Assembly: GCA_002729235.1 (NCBI GenBank)
Contig: PBTY01000006.1
Span: forward strand, 76,192-140,191
From: Rickettsiales bacterium
GTDB taxonomy: Bacteria > Bacteroidota > Bacteroidia > Cytophagales > Cyclobacteriaceae
Length of the DNA stretch: 64,000 bases
Direction of reading: 5' to 3'
This document shows, in pieces, positions 1-10,903 of the stretch. The position numbers were made by a program, and so were the translations under genes. Below the pieces are notes generated by a model. The model made no database searches. It was not told where the DNA came from and saw nothing but the letters and a program-made list of their open reading frames with translations. Within the stretch, counting starts at the first letter, position 1; each line of letters starts with the position of its first letter.

Positions 1-820
1 AAGCTTATTTACAAACCATATAGATATAGTGATCAACTGTGTCAGCTTATCCTCTCCCTGGGGTTCCTATGAGGAATTTTACAATGCCAATGTAGTGACC
101 CAGCAATTACTTATTGAACAGTGCATAAAACATGATGTTCACCGATTCATTTACATTTCATCACCTAGCGTTTACTTCAAGTTCAAGGATCAGTTTGATG
201 TAACAGAGGAGACTCCTCTGCCCAATCATCTGGTCAACGACTATGCACGGACTAAACTGGAAGCAGAGCGTTTGTTAGAAAACTCCGGTTTGACTTACAT
301 AACCTTACGTCCTAGAGCTCTCGTAGGTGCAGGAGATACTGTGATCATGCCTCGATTGGTACGATCATACGAAGAAGGAAAGTTGAAAATCATGGGTTCT
401 GGGAAAAATCTGGTGGATTTAACCCCTGTCTCCAACATGGTTGACGCCATTTTTCTAGCTACTCAGGCAACCAAGGATGCTTGTAACGAAGTTTACAATA
501 TTGCCAATGGACAGCCCATCCAGTTATGGCAAGCCATCAACCAAATACTGAAGAAGATAGGCTATGCACCAATTGCGAAGAAAATCCCCTATTGGCTTCT
601 AATGACCGTAGCTACCCTGATGGAGTTTGCCGCTAAGTATTTCGGAGGAAATAAAGAACCAACACTCACAAGATATTCTGTCGGGGTGTTAGCACATTCG
701 TTTACACTTAATATCGATAAAGCCAAATCCAAGCTCCATTACAAACCCAGACAAACCGTTCAGGAAGCCATGAATGAGTTTGCCAACTGGTACAAACTAC
801 AAAAAGATGGCAACAGTTAA
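1..820 (+). CDS. NAD(P)-dependent epimerase/dehydratase (SDR, 3beta-HSD/OleD-like), 5'-truncated by window edge
   Basis: Frame is open to base 2 (SLFTNHIDIVINCVS...); YISSPSVYF...YARTKLEAERLL and LRPRALVGAGD motifs typical of extended SDRs. Confidence 0.85.
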   Translation, partial: SLFTNHIDIVINCVSLSSPWGSYEEFYNANVVTQQLLIEQCIKHDVHRFIYISSPSVYFKFKDQFDVTEETPLPNHLVNDYARTKLEAERLLENSGLTYITLRPRALVGAGDTVIMPRLVRSYEEGKLKIMGSGKNLVDLTPVSNMVDAIFLATQATKDACNEVYNIANGQPIQLWQAINQILKKIGYAPIAKKIPYWLLMTVATLMEFAAKYFGGNKEPTLTRYSVGVLAHSFTLNIDKAKSKLHYKPRQTVQEAMNEFANWYKLQKDGNS

Positions 821-1652
821 ATTTGAATTGCGATCGGCAGGATATTGTACTGCTTTGAAGTCACATGCGCTCAGAGGCACAGCAGCTCGGACCATTAAAT
901 TCTTTGCGACCTACTCCTACTTACATCACCCGACACATGGTCATATCCTTTTTGACACGGGCTATACAACTCGTTTTTATGAGCTAACCAAATCCTTACC
1001 TATGAGCTTGTATGCCAAAGCAACAAAGGTATTTGTCAAGCCAGAGAATCATGCTTCTGTTGCTCTTTCCAAGGATGGAATTTCACCAGAATCCATTGAT
1101 AAAATCATCATATCCCACTTTCATGCAGATCACATTGGTGGGTTACGAGATTTCCCAAATGCAACTTTCATTTGTAGCCAACAAGCTTATGACAGCATTC
1201 AGAATAAAACGGGATTCTCCGCATTGAAACAAGGATTTATTCCGGAACTATTACCAGATGATTTCGATCACCGCGTGCAACTAATCCATACTGAATCGGG
1301 AAAAAATCAAGATATACACCTTGGGCCAATGTTTGACCTGTTTGGTGATGGAAGCATTCAGTTATTTCAGGTAGAAGGACATGCCTGTGGACAAATTGGC
1401 GCCTTGATCAAAACCGAACAAAAACCCGTACTACTCATCGCAGACGCTGCCTGGCTCAAAGAAAACTACTTGCAAATGCACCTCCCCTCTCCAATTGTTC
1501 GTTTATTCTTTCACTCGTGGAAAAACTTTAAAGTCAGCTTGAAAAATGTGCATAATTACCATCAAGCCAATCCAGATACGCTGATTATACCATGCCACTG
1601 TGAAGCAACATACCGCCAGCTTGCTAATGACCTAACCGATGAAGCCCAATAA
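807..1652 (+). CDS. MBL-fold metallo-hydrolase
   Basis: HFHADHIGG metal-binding motif; start at internal Met MATVKFEL likely; overlaps upstream gene. Confidence 0.85.
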   Translation: MATVKFELRSAGYCTALKSHALRGTAARTIKFFATYSYLHHPTHGHILFDTGYTTRFYELTKSLPMSLYAKATKVFVKPENHASVALSKDGISPESIDKIIISHFHADHIGGLRDFPNATFICSQQAYDSIQNKTGFSALKQGFIPELLPDDFDHRVQLIHTESGKNQDIHLGPMFDLFGDGSIQLFQVEGHACGQIGALIKTEQKPVLLIADAAWLKENYLQMHLPSPIVRLFFHSWKNFKVSLKNVHNYHQANPDTLIIPCHCEATYRQLANDLTDEAQ

Positions 1653-2913
1653 ATTACATATCCTCCTTTGGTTCCTAAAGCTTCGGTATTCACGGCTCTT
1701 TCACTCCAATAAAATAAGTGGATCAAGAGTAAGACATTGGAAAAAAACGCTTTCAAAATCCGATTTTTATCAACCACTGATTTCCTCTGGGGACTTTCCG
1801 ATCATGAATAAGCAGCGCTTCATGGATCATTTCGATGAAATCAATACTGTTGGAGTATACAAATCAGAGGCTATGGACATTGCATTGAAGAGTGAACAAT
1901 CCAGGGACTTTACGCCCACCATCAACAACATTAGCATTGGATTATCATCTGGCACCAGCGGCAACAAAGGAATATTCCTAACCAACCCTGCCGAAAAAGC
2001 CATTTGGGTTGGCGCTATCCTCGATCGGGTAATTGGGCTGTCTCTGAAGAAACGAAAAGTGGCGTTTTTCTTACGAGCTAACAATAACCTGTACGAGTCT
2101 GTAAAATCCAAAACCCTGGAATTCACTTTTTTTGATCTGAAAGAATCAGTGAATGTACATTTTCAACGACTGGCAGAGTTATCTCCAGACATTTTGGTGG
2201 CTCAACCTTCTGCTCTTTACCAAATTGCAAAATGCTATGAAGGCACAAACACCAAACCCACTTTTAGTAAAGTGATCTCAGTAGCAGAAGTTTTGGAAGA
2301 TGACCAGAAAGCCTACTTCCAAAGAGTGTTTCAATGTCGGATTGATCAGGTCTATCAATGCACCGAAGGCTTTCTAGCTTATACCTGTAAACAAGGAAAA
2401 CTCCATTTCAATGAAGATTGGCTGAAAATCGAAAAGCGATACCTCGATGAATCCCGGTTTCATCCGATCATTACCGACTATCTCCGTTCCTCACAACCAA
2501 TAGTTCGTTATGAACTTAATGACATCATCCATGAAGGAAAAGTGTGTACCTGTGGAAGTAAAGCTACTGTTATTGACCGAATAGAAGGGCGATCCGATGA
2601 TGTCTTTTTATTTGAGGTAGCAGGTGATGAAAAGATCATTTACCCCGACTTTATCCGTCGGGCAGTGATCTCCTCCTCTGATGAGATTCTCAATTATTTG
2701 GTTCGCAAAACATCCAAATCACGATTAGAGGTGTCTTTGGAAACAACGGACAAATCATCCTCCAATGAGGTATTTGATACTGTGAAGCAGCGACTCGTTG
2801 AATTACTCACACAGTATGGTGTGGTTGATATCGAAATAACGCAAATGGAGTACCAACATGATCCCATGATGAAATTTACCCGCATTAAAAATGACTCCCG
2901 TGAGAACGTTTAA
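1639..2913 (+). CDS. Adenylate-forming enzyme, F390-synthetase/CoA-ligase related
   Basis: SSGTSGNKGIFL P-loop-like AMP-binding motif; YQCTEGF; overlaps neighbours. Confidence 0.75.
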   Translation: MKPNKLHILLWFLKLRYSRLFHSNKISGSRVRHWKKTLSKSDFYQPLISSGDFPIMNKQRFMDHFDEINTVGVYKSEAMDIALKSEQSRDFTPTINNISIGLSSGTSGNKGIFLTNPAEKAIWVGAILDRVIGLSLKKRKVAFFLRANNNLYESVKSKTLEFTFFDLKESVNVHFQRLAELSPDILVAQPSALYQIAKCYEGTNTKPTFSKVISVAEVLEDDQKAYFQRVFQCRIDQVYQCTEGFLAYTCKQGKLHFNEDWLKIEKRYLDESRFHPIITDYLRSSQPIVRYELNDIIHEGKVCTCGSKATVIDRIEGRSDDVFLFEVAGDEKIIYPDFIRRAVISSSDEILNYLVRKTSKSRLEVSLETTDKSSSNEVFDTVKQRLVELLTQYGVVDIEITQMEYQHDPMMKFTRIKNDSRENV

Positions 2914-3892
2914 CATTGCCGGAATTGGTAAGTATTTGCCTCAGAAGCAAGTGTCAAGCCATGCGCTGGAGGAGCAGCTACAATTGCCAGAAGGCTGGAT
3001 TGAACAATACATAGGAGTGCAAACACGATACCTTGCGGAAACGGAGAGCAATACCGAAATGGGTGCCAAAGCACTTCAGTCGGCACTTAATGATGCTGGT
3101 ATTACGATAGGTGATCTTGATTGCCTCATTGGCGCAGCAGGAACATTTGATCATGTCATCCCTAATCGATCTTCACTCATCAAAGCCGCTTTTAAAGAAG
3201 CACATTTATATGATTTCCCCTGTGTTGATATCAATACCGTTTGCACCAGTTTCATTACCGCATTGGATTATGCTTCGCTATTGATTCAATCCGGACAACA
3301 TCAAACCATCGCGATTGTCACCTCAGAAATCAGCTCCAAAGGTCTGGATCCTTCCAATACGGAAACCTATTGCCTCTTTGGAGATGGTGCTGCAGCGGTG
3401 ATTCTCACAGCAGGAGATGATGGTGGATTGATTCATTCCAATCAAAAGACATATTCTGAAGGAGCCATCAATACGATGATAGCAGGTGGTGGCAACCAAT
3501 ACCATCCAAAAGATTATCCATATGATCCTGCATTGTATAGCTTCAAAATGGATGGAAAGAAGCTCCTGAAACTGGCTCATCAGCACCTGGAAGAATTTAT
3601 TATCAATTTCTTTTCTAAATCGTCGTTGAGATTGAATGAGGTGAATTGGATAGTGCCCCATCAAGCGAGCAAATTAGGTCTGAGAATGCTCTGCTCCTTG
3701 GAAGAAATTGAATCAGAGAAAGTGATAGATCAGCTATCTCTTTATGGAAACTGCATTGCGGCTTCGATACCAATCGCCCTAATCACCAGCATTGAGCAGG
3801 GAAAAATCAAAGAACAGGACACATGCTTCCTGATAGGAACTGCTGCTGGCATGTCAATTAGTGGATTGTTACTCAAATACACCAAATCATGA
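2891..3892 (+). CDS. 3-oxoacyl-ACP synthase III (KAS III/FabH-like)
   Basis: Cys in NTVCTSF, PHQASKLG His, YGNCIAAS Asn: complete Cys-His-Asn triad. Confidence 0.85.
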   Translation: MTPVRTFNIAGIGKYLPQKQVSSHALEEQLQLPEGWIEQYIGVQTRYLAETESNTEMGAKALQSALNDAGITIGDLDCLIGAAGTFDHVIPNRSSLIKAAFKEAHLYDFPCVDINTVCTSFITALDYASLLIQSGQHQTIAIVTSEISSKGLDPSNTETYCLFGDGAAAVILTAGDDGGLIHSNQKTYSEGAINTMIAGGGNQYHPKDYPYDPALYSFKMDGKKLLKLAHQHLEEFIINFFSKSSLRLNEVNWIVPHQASKLGLRMLCSLEEIESEKVIDQLSLYGNCIAASIPIALITSIEQGKIKEQDTCFLIGTAAGMSISGLLLKYTKS

Positions 3893-4989
3893 GTCTCGCT
3901 ATCGCCAACTCTCTTCTGCTGATCCTGGTTCTTATCGAACTGATGGTGATTGGATTGATTAAGAAACAAACCATTCCCTGGAAAGAAGTGGTGTTTAATC
4001 TCAACTCCGGTCACATTCTCATGTGGATCTTCAGAGGATTGGAAGTGACCATCTTTCACCTCATTTCTACTCATTTCGGGCTAGGCATCGTGGATAACTG
4101 GCCATATTTAGCTATCTGGATCTTTACCTTCTTTGCCTGGGATTTTTGCTTTTACTGGCTACATCGGATTCACCACAAACTTCGGATTCTGTGGGCAGTT
4201 CATGTGGTGCACCATGAGGGGGAACACTATGGCTTGTCACTTGGCATCCGAAACTCGTGGTATTCTTCCATCACGTCCATCCCATTTTTCCTGGTTTTGG
4301 CTTTTATAAGCATTCCAGTGGAGATTTTCCTCACAGTTGGTAGCATTCATTACTTTATCCAATTTTACAACCACAACGATCTGGTAAGGAAGAGTGGAAT
4401 CCTGGAGAAAATCATGATCACACCTTCTCATCATCGAGTGCACCATGGCATGAATGACGAGTACATCGACCGAAACTTTGGGGGAACGTTGGTGATCTGG
4501 GACCGACTCTTTGGAACCTTTCAGGCCGAAAAGGAAGACGTGCCGGTTCAGCTAGGCACTAGAGACAACCCACATACAATGGATGTCATCAAAGCCAACA
4601 ATCTACCCTTTGCCAAGCTTTTCGGGAAAGCTAGATATCATTTACCTGAACCGAAATATTCCATCAGTAACTGGTTCATCGCTTCTGGAGGTATCTTGTT
4701 GTTTGTCCTGCTTCTGTTTTACATCCTACAGGAAGAGACCTGGCCAATGGTGATGAAGATTCAACTGTTTCTTATTGTTTTTATGGGCACCATAGCAAAT
4801 GGTGGATTGTCCGAAGGAAGAACCTGGGGATTGGTACTCTGGAGCTTTCTTTTTGTAGTGGCAGCACCATTGTTTCTCTACTTCCAGGAGGTCACGGATT
4901 GGAAACTCATACTTCCCATGGGATTGCTGGGGCTGCATGCGCTAGGTACCTTGTTATTTGTTAAGTTTCAGGCACTTGCGCGAAAATAA
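3889..4989 (+). CDS. Sterol desaturase / fatty acid hydroxylase family membrane protein
   Basis: Histidine boxes HRIHH, HVVHHEGEHY, SHHRVHHG; multiple hydrophobic segments. Confidence 0.88.
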   Translation: MSLAIANSLLLILVLIELMVIGLIKKQTIPWKEVVFNLNSGHILMWIFRGLEVTIFHLISTHFGLGIVDNWPYLAIWIFTFFAWDFCFYWLHRIHHKLRILWAVHVVHHEGEHYGLSLGIRNSWYSSITSIPFFLVLAFISIPVEIFLTVGSIHYFIQFYNHNDLVRKSGILEKIMITPSHHRVHHGMNDEYIDRNFGGTLVIWDRLFGTFQAEKEDVPVQLGTRDNPHTMDVIKANNLPFAKLFGKARYHLPEPKYSISNWFIASGGILLFVLLLFYILQEETWPMVMKIQLFLIVFMGTIANGGLSEGRTWGLVLWSFLFVVAAPLFLYFQEVTDWKLILPMGLLGLHALGTLLFVKFQALARK

Positions 4990-5182
4990 ATAACTACATA
5001 ATCAACTGAATTACAGTTCATTATATGTATAATCCTATTTTCTATAAGATTCCTCTTACCCCTTTTTAGGTATTTTCATCTCAGATGATGGTTTTAGTTG
5101 TTCCATGAGTCAAAATACTGTACTTTAAAATCGAGATCATTTGATTTTCTAATCCAAATACTAATATTAAGAAGCTTTTTAC

Positions 5183-5854
5183 ATGCCACCTCCCAATAGA
5201 CAAAGTATTATTCATACCAAACAAGCCAATTGGTTACATCTTATCCTATTCCTTTTATTGGCAGTGAGTACTGTTTTAATAGTTCTCAAAGTTCCAAATC
5301 TCTATTCAGATAAACTTTTTTTTCTAAGAATTATAATGGGACTTTCAACAGCTGGAATAGCTGCTATTATTCCAGGGTTTTTCGAAATAAATATAAAATG
5401 GCTTGATAACACAATTAGATCAGGAGGAGCTATTGGTCTCTTTATCCTAGTCTTTACTTATACCCCTCCGGCAATCATCCCCAACAATAGTTGTATTAGT
5501 GCTATTGACTTAAATGGTGATTGGTCTATTGAAACCGTATCTTCTATTGGAGCTAAGACAATTGGTGTAGCAAACATTCAACAGAACAACATGGAGTGCT
5601 TCTTGAAAATCTACGGGGATTTTGAAAACCTGACTGAAGGAAAACCCAAAATTCGATTTAATTCAGAAATTGCTGAAATCAAGGACAATGAAATCATTTT
5701 TGTTTATATGAATAATGATGATGAACGAGGAGTATGCCGTGGACAATTGAATGTAAGTAACCCTGACGAAATATATATGAACTATTACGATCTATCTGGT
5801 TATGACAAAAACAATGACCCTAGTGGAACATTGATATTTAGTAGACAAAAATGA
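5183..5854 (+). CDS. Hypothetical membrane-anchored protein
   Basis: ORF with N-terminal hydrophobic segments; no family recognised. Confidence 0.55.
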   Translation: MPPPNRQSIIHTKQANWLHLILFLLLAVSTVLIVLKVPNLYSDKLFFLRIIMGLSTAGIAAIIPGFFEINIKWLDNTIRSGGAIGLFILVFTYTPPAIIPNNSCISAIDLNGDWSIETVSSIGAKTIGVANIQQNNMECFLKIYGDFENLTEGKPKIRFNSEIAEIKDNEIIFVYMNNDDERGVCRGQLNVSNPDEIYMNYYDLSGYDKNNDPSGTLIFSRQK

Positions 5855-6013
5855 GTAAGCAGATAAATACTTAGATTTGTTTTTTCTACCTCAATTTAGT
5901 AATGTCCAAATTCAACATGACCTTTGTTACTTTCCTCCCCATCAAACATAAGACCTTTTAAACAAAGTAACTTCGGACGTTAAGAAAACAGAATAAAGAA
6001 ATAAAAACACCCC

Positions 6014-6928
6014 CTACCTCAAATTATCCGTCCCTAGTGCCTTGCGCTTGTGCACTCGGTTGAACAAGGGATAGATCAATACGGATAACAAAATCAGCCC
6101 CGTACCCATGTAAAAACCAGGGTTCATTTGCTCATCTTCAGGAAAGAAAATCAAGGCCAGAACAATTCCATAGACAGGCTCCAGATTGACGGTAAGGTTC
6201 ACAGAGAATGCAGACAACCGTTGCATCAACTTCACAGAATAACTATAAGCAAATACGGTACAAACGAGCCCAAGCAGCAATAAATACCACCAGTCACTGG
6301 CTGTTGGTTGAAGTGCTAATTCATCAACTCCATCCAGAGTTAGATAAATCGGGAAAAACAATCCAATGGATAGGCAAGCGCCAACCATCTCGTAAAAAGT
6401 GATGACAAAAGGATCTTCCTTTTTGGTTAGGTCTCCATTGATCACGGTAAAGAGTGCTGCCAGGAATGCTGAAACCATAGCGAGAATCAAACCGAGGAAG
6501 TAATCAAACTCCACATTGAAAATGATGACAATCCCAATGAACGCCATCACGCTTAAGATCACTTCAAACAGTTTGATTTTCTTTTTAGTAGTCAATGGCT
6601 CCAAAATACTCGTCCACAAAGAACAAGTAGCCATTCCTGCCAAGCAAACGGAAACATTAGAAACCCTCGCGCTCAAGAAAAATAAAATCCAGTGCCCAGC
6701 GATTAAGATTCCTGTTCCCAATGTGATTGGAAATGTTTTGCCAGCTCGAAAATTGAAACCTTTCTTCCAAATGACAAGCAAAACAGCTAACCCAATGGAG
6801 GCAATCATCGTCCGGTAAAAGACCATTTCCACAGGAGGTAAATCAATCAGCACACCAAGGATCGCCGTAAACCCCCACACCAGCACAATGAAGTGTAGAA
6901 ATCCAAAGTCTTTGGTTTCCTGAGTCAT
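6014..6928 (-). CDS. EamA/DMT family transporter
   Basis: About 10 hydrophobic segments, EamA-like repeats; start MTQETKDFGF gives an ATGA overlap with the upstream lptF-like gene. Confidence 0.8.
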   Translation of the reverse strand: MTQETKDFGFLHFIVLVWGFTAILGVLIDLPPVEMVFYRTMIASIGLAVLLVIWKKGFNFRAGKTFPITLGTGILIAGHWILFFLSARVSNVSVCLAGMATCSLWTSILEPLTTKKKIKLFEVILSVMAFIGIVIIFNVEFDYFLGLILAMVSAFLAALFTVINGDLTKKEDPFVITFYEMVGACLSIGLFFPIYLTLDGVDELALQPTASDWWYLLLLGLVCTVFAYSYSVKLMQRLSAFSVNLTVNLEPVYGIVLALIFFPEDEQMNPGFYMGTGLILLSVLIYPLFNRVHKRKALGTDNLR

Positions 6929-8007
6929 CGGGGAACGGTGTTGTAAAGAAATACGCCGATAGCCGTAAAGATCATATTTGGTATCCAAACAGCAATAATT
7001 GGATTAATAGAGCCCGCCTCTGCAATAGCCCTTGCAAGAATAAAAAAGAGAATAAAGATAAAGGCAATGAGGAACCCTAAGGCTATCTGAAATCCAGTTC
7101 CACGCCTCGATTTTCTTGCCGACACAATGACCCCAATGAAACATAGAATGATCACTCCAAATGGCTGCATATACCGAATATAAACTTCGATCTCATAAAA
7201 CTGAACATCATCTGCACCTCTACTTTTTTGTAAGGCTATATAGTCATTGAGCTCAGTGAGTGTCAGTGTTTCGTGGTGTCGCTCCTTATTTTGAAAATCT
7301 GCTGGTGTCAAGTTGAGCAAAGTATCAATATCTGCACTTGCACCTCCTCCAGTAATCACCTCCTTATCATCAAAAACTTGTCTGCGTTGCCAGTTTTTCA
7401 AACTCCATTTATTGGTGGCTGTATCCCAGTGAATTCTTTTGGCAGTTATTTTATCTTCCAGTCGTTCATCTATAATCTTTTCAAGAGTGACAGTGTAACC
7501 AATGTCTCGCTGATTATTATACCGATCAATGTAGATGTAATCATTGTCACCAATTTTCAAGTGAATGTTTCGATCCGAATAAAAAAATGGTTTTTTCAGG
7601 TAATTCAACTCAAAACCAATTCGAAACTTATTGGCATCAGGAATGATATATCCCATCGAAGCAAAGCTCAGCGCCGCAATCAATACTGAAGCGATGAAAT
7701 ATGGCCACAGTAATCTCTTAAAAGAAATGCCTGAAGCAAGAATAGCTACAATCTCTGTCTTGGAAGCCAACTTCGCTGTAACAAAAACTACTGCAATAAA
7801 CGCAGTAATTGGAGTCAATAACGATGCGAAATAAGGAAACAGCGTCAAATAATACTTCGCGATCTGTGCTCTGGACACATTATTCTGAATGAAGTCATCA
7901 TTCTTCTCTGTGAAATCAATCACGCAGATGATGAGCACCAACAGAAACACCACAAACACGAACGTGGTAAGTATCTGACGAAGTATATACCAGTCTAATT
8001 TCTTCAA
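6925..8007 (-). CDS. LptF/LptG family permease
   Basis: MKKLDWYILRQILTTFVFV start and YjgP/YjgQ-like architecture. Confidence 0.85.
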   Translation of the reverse strand: MKKLDWYILRQILTTFVFVVFLLVLIICVIDFTEKNDDFIQNNVSRAQIAKYYLTLFPYFASLLTPITAFIAVVFVTAKLASKTEIVAILASGISFKRLLWPYFIASVLIAALSFASMGYIIPDANKFRIGFELNYLKKPFFYSDRNIHLKIGDNDYIYIDRYNNQRDIGYTVTLEKIIDERLEDKITAKRIHWDTATNKWSLKNWQRRQVFDDKEVITGGGASADIDTLLNLTPADFQNKERHHETLTLTELNDYIALQKSRGADDVQFYEIEVYIRYMQPFGVIILCFIGVIVSARKSRRGTGFQIALGFLIAFIFILFFILARAIAEAGSINPIIAVWIPNMIFTAIGVFLYNTVPR

Positions 8008-9134
8008 AGTCTAGTTGTCACTTTTTTGACCATTTGATCTTTCCAGCTTGCAAAGGTACCTGCTTTTATTTGCTCCCTTGCTTCTTTCACTAACCACAAG
8101 TAGAAAGTTAAATTGTGAATGCTGCTGATTTGTGCTCCCAATATCTCCTTGCTCATGATCAGATGGCGAACATATGCTTTCGAGTAAAACGTACTTACAT
8201 ACCCTCCAATAGCAGGATCAATTGGAGAAAAATCAGTCTTCCAACGTTCGTTCTTGATATTAATTATGCCTTCACTAGTAAAGAGCATCCCATTGCGGGC
8301 ATTTCGTGTTGGCATTACACAGTCAAACATGTCCACACCCAAAGCTATGCACTCCAGAATATTCTCTGGTGTACCAACTCCCATCAGATAACGTGGCTTA
8401 TCTTTTGGTAAGATCTCACAAACCAAGTCTGTCATAGCGTACATGTCTTCATGAGGCTCTCCCACTGACAACCCACCAATAGCATTACCTTCTCGACCCT
8501 GCTCAGCAATGAATTCAGCGGATTGCTTCCTCAAATCAGGATAAGTACTTCCTTGCACTATGGGAAACAAAGTTTGAGAATAGCCATGAATAGGACCTGT
8601 TGCATCAAAATGATCAATACATCTCCTCAACCAGCGATGCGTCATGTGCATAGAGTTCTCCGCATACTTTTTATCGCAGGGATATGGTGTACACTCATCA
8701 AAAGCCATGATGATATCAGCACCAATCACTCGCTGAATGTCCATGACATTCTCTGGAGTGAAGTCATGCATCGACCCATCAATATGGGATTTGAATTTAA
8801 CACCCTGTTCTGTAATCTTTCGGTTATCACCAAGACTGTATACCTGATATCCTCCGCTATCAGTTAGAATAGGTTTGTCCCAACCATTGAATTTATGAAG
8901 TCCACCAGCTGCCTTGATCACATCCAAACCCGGACGCAAATACAAGTGGTAGGTATTACCAAGGATAATCTCAGCTTTTATATCCTCTTTAATTTCACGC
9001 TGATGTACCGCTTTAACAGTACCAGCAGTACCAACAGGCATGAATATCGGTGTTTCAATCTGACCATGGTCTGTTTCGATCAAACCAGCTCTGGCCTTAG
9101 ACTGAGGGTCGTTATGTTGTAAGGTAAATTTCAT
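8004..9134 (-). CDS. tgt: tRNA-guanine transglycosylase
   Basis: LTDSGGYQVYSL, IMAFDECTPYP, GGLSVGEPHEDMY, MPTRNARNG motifs. Confidence 0.97.
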   Translation of the reverse strand: MKFTLQHNDPQSKARAGLIETDHGQIETPIFMPVGTAGTVKAVHQREIKEDIKAEIILGNTYHLYLRPGLDVIKAAGGLHKFNGWDKPILTDSGGYQVYSLGDNRKITEQGVKFKSHIDGSMHDFTPENVMDIQRVIGADIIMAFDECTPYPCDKKYAENSMHMTHRWLRRCIDHFDATGPIHGYSQTLFPIVQGSTYPDLRKQSAEFIAEQGREGNAIGGLSVGEPHEDMYAMTDLVCEILPKDKPRYLMGVGTPENILECIALGVDMFDCVMPTRNARNGMLFTSEGIINIKNERWKTDFSPIDPAIGGYVSTFYSKAYVRHLIMSKEILGAQISSIHNLTFYLWLVKEAREQIKAGTFASWKDQMVKKVTTRL

Positions 9135-9161
9135 GAACGGCGCAAAAATAGTTGGCTCGGA

Positions 9162-10304
9162 ATGAAATGCACGAATTTTAGCCTTCTATCTTTACCCACC
9201 GTGTTGATTACTGTCGTATACATCGCCTTTATCCTGCTAATATTAATTGATGGTGCACTAACTATCAGTTCATGGCGTACAATCCTATCTGTTTCGAAAC
9301 CGATAAAATCCAATCAATCTCTATCTGTTAGCATCATCATATGTGCACACAACGAGATAGAAAATCTTGAAAAGCACCTTCCATTTATACTCAACCAGGA
9401 CTACCCAAATTTTGAAGTCATTCTTGGTCTGGATCGCTGTACAGATGGATCTATCGAATATGTTCAGTCAGTGGCCAATGATCGTTTAGTACCGGTGATC
9501 ATTCATGAGACACCATCTGGATGGAATAGTAAAAAGTTTGTCTTAAGACAATGCATTGACAAAGCTCAAAATGATTGGCTACTATTAACTGATGCCGATT
9601 GTCAACCTCAATCTTCGAAATGGATTCAATCATATGTGGATCATATGAGTGGCGCTACCAATCTTGTCCTTGGAGTCAGTCCATATCAAAAGGAGCCGCA
9701 TCTTATTTCTCTCATCACTGAATATGAGACATTTATAACCGCTAACAAATTCCTCACACAGGCGATCAAGGGCGAAACATATATGGGAGTTGGGCGAAAC
9801 ATCGCTTATACCAAATCTCTTTTCCGTGAAGTCTCTGGATTTGAAGACATTGCCCATATTACTGGTGGAGATGATGATTTATTAGTCCAAAAAATGGCAC
9901 CATTCGCTAAGGTAAGTGTCAATATTCAAAAAGAATCGCTAACCTATTCCGCTCCAGAACGTACATGGAGAAAGTACCTAACTCAAAAGACTAGACATCT
10001 CTCCGTTGGCAAGTATTACCAGGAAAAATTTAAGAAAAAACTTAGCACCAGCGCTGTGTTACACAGTAGCTTATGGTTGAGTTTTCTATATTTGATAGGT
10101 TTTTCGGATACTATCTGGAGAATTATTGTACCCTTTGCGACGTTGGTACTTATAAAAGGACTATTTTTCAAGAAAATCGCTAACCAGCTAAACATGCCTT
10201 TGCGTGTGATTTGGTATCCAGTAATGGACCTGATTTATGCGGTTTTTTTACCTCTGGTTGCTATCAGAGCGGTGCTAGAACGAAATATTAGATGGAAGAA
10301 GTAA
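9162..10304 (+). CDS. Glycosyltransferase family 2
   Basis: SIIICAHNEIENLEKHL, LLLTDADCQP; C-terminal TM segments. Confidence 0.88.
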   Translation: MKCTNFSLLSLPTVLITVVYIAFILLILIDGALTISSWRTILSVSKPIKSNQSLSVSIIICAHNEIENLEKHLPFILNQDYPNFEVILGLDRCTDGSIEYVQSVANDRLVPVIIHETPSGWNSKKFVLRQCIDKAQNDWLLLTDADCQPQSSKWIQSYVDHMSGATNLVLGVSPYQKEPHLISLITEYETFITANKFLTQAIKGETYMGVGRNIAYTKSLFREVSGFEDIAHITGGDDDLLVQKMAPFAKVSVNIQKESLTYSAPERTWRKYLTQKTRHLSVGKYYQEKFKKKLSTSAVLHSSLWLSFLYLIGFSDTIWRIIVPFATLVLIKGLFFKKIANQLNMPLRVIWYPVMDLIYAVFLPLVAIRAVLERNIRWKK

Positions 10305-10903
10305 AAAGGCAGTTTTCAGATAAAGCATTAAAAGATTTCAAACTCATAGATCGTGCAACTCTGGAGAATGATGAATCAGCTTTCGCGGAATTAATGAGCC
10401 GTTACAAAAAGCCAGTTTATCACATGATCCTGAAAATGGTTAGAAATGTGGATGATGCTGAGGATTTGACCATTGAGGCTTTTGCTAAAGCTTTCAAGAA
10501 CCTTGCACGCTTCAAAAAAGACTACACGTTTAGTACCTGGCTATTTCGTATTGCTACTAACAATGCCATCGACTTTATTCGTAAGAAGAAGTTAGAAACT
10601 TACAGTCTAAACACCTCATTTACCGATGACAGTGGAGAATCTGTCAACATTGATGTAGAGGACGGTGATAGAACGCCAGACGAAGAGGCTATCAACACAC
10701 AAAAGATTGAGTTGGTCCGCATGTTCGTGACCAAACTTCCTGCAAAGTATCAGCGTCTTGTGAAGCTTCGTTATTTTGACGAGCTATCATACGAAGAAAT
10801 TGCAATCGAGCTTGACGCTCCTCTAGGCACTGTCAAAGCACAACTTCACCGGGCTAGAGAGTTGATGTACGAATTGGTGAAGGATAAAAAGAAGCATATT
10901 TAA
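10292..10903 (+). CDS. RNA polymerase sigma factor, sigma-70/ECF family
   Basis: Region 2 DDAEDLTIEAFAKAFKNL and region 4 LSYEEIAIELDAPLGTVKAQLHRAR. Confidence 0.92.
   Translation: MEEVKRQFSDKALKDFKLIDRATLENDESAFAELMSRYKKPVYHMILKMVRNVDDAEDLTIEAFAKAFKNLARFKKDYTFSTWLFRIATNNAIDFIRKKKLETYSLNTSFTDDSGESVNIDVEDGDRTPDEEAINTQKIELVRMFVTKLPAKYQRLVKLRYFDELSYEEIAIELDAPLGTVKAQLHRARELMYELVKDKKKHI

Noticed and set aside
6208-9122. Plus-strand ORFs antisense to eamA/lptF/tgt
   Set aside because: Opposite strand encodes recognisable conserved proteins; these translations show no family features.
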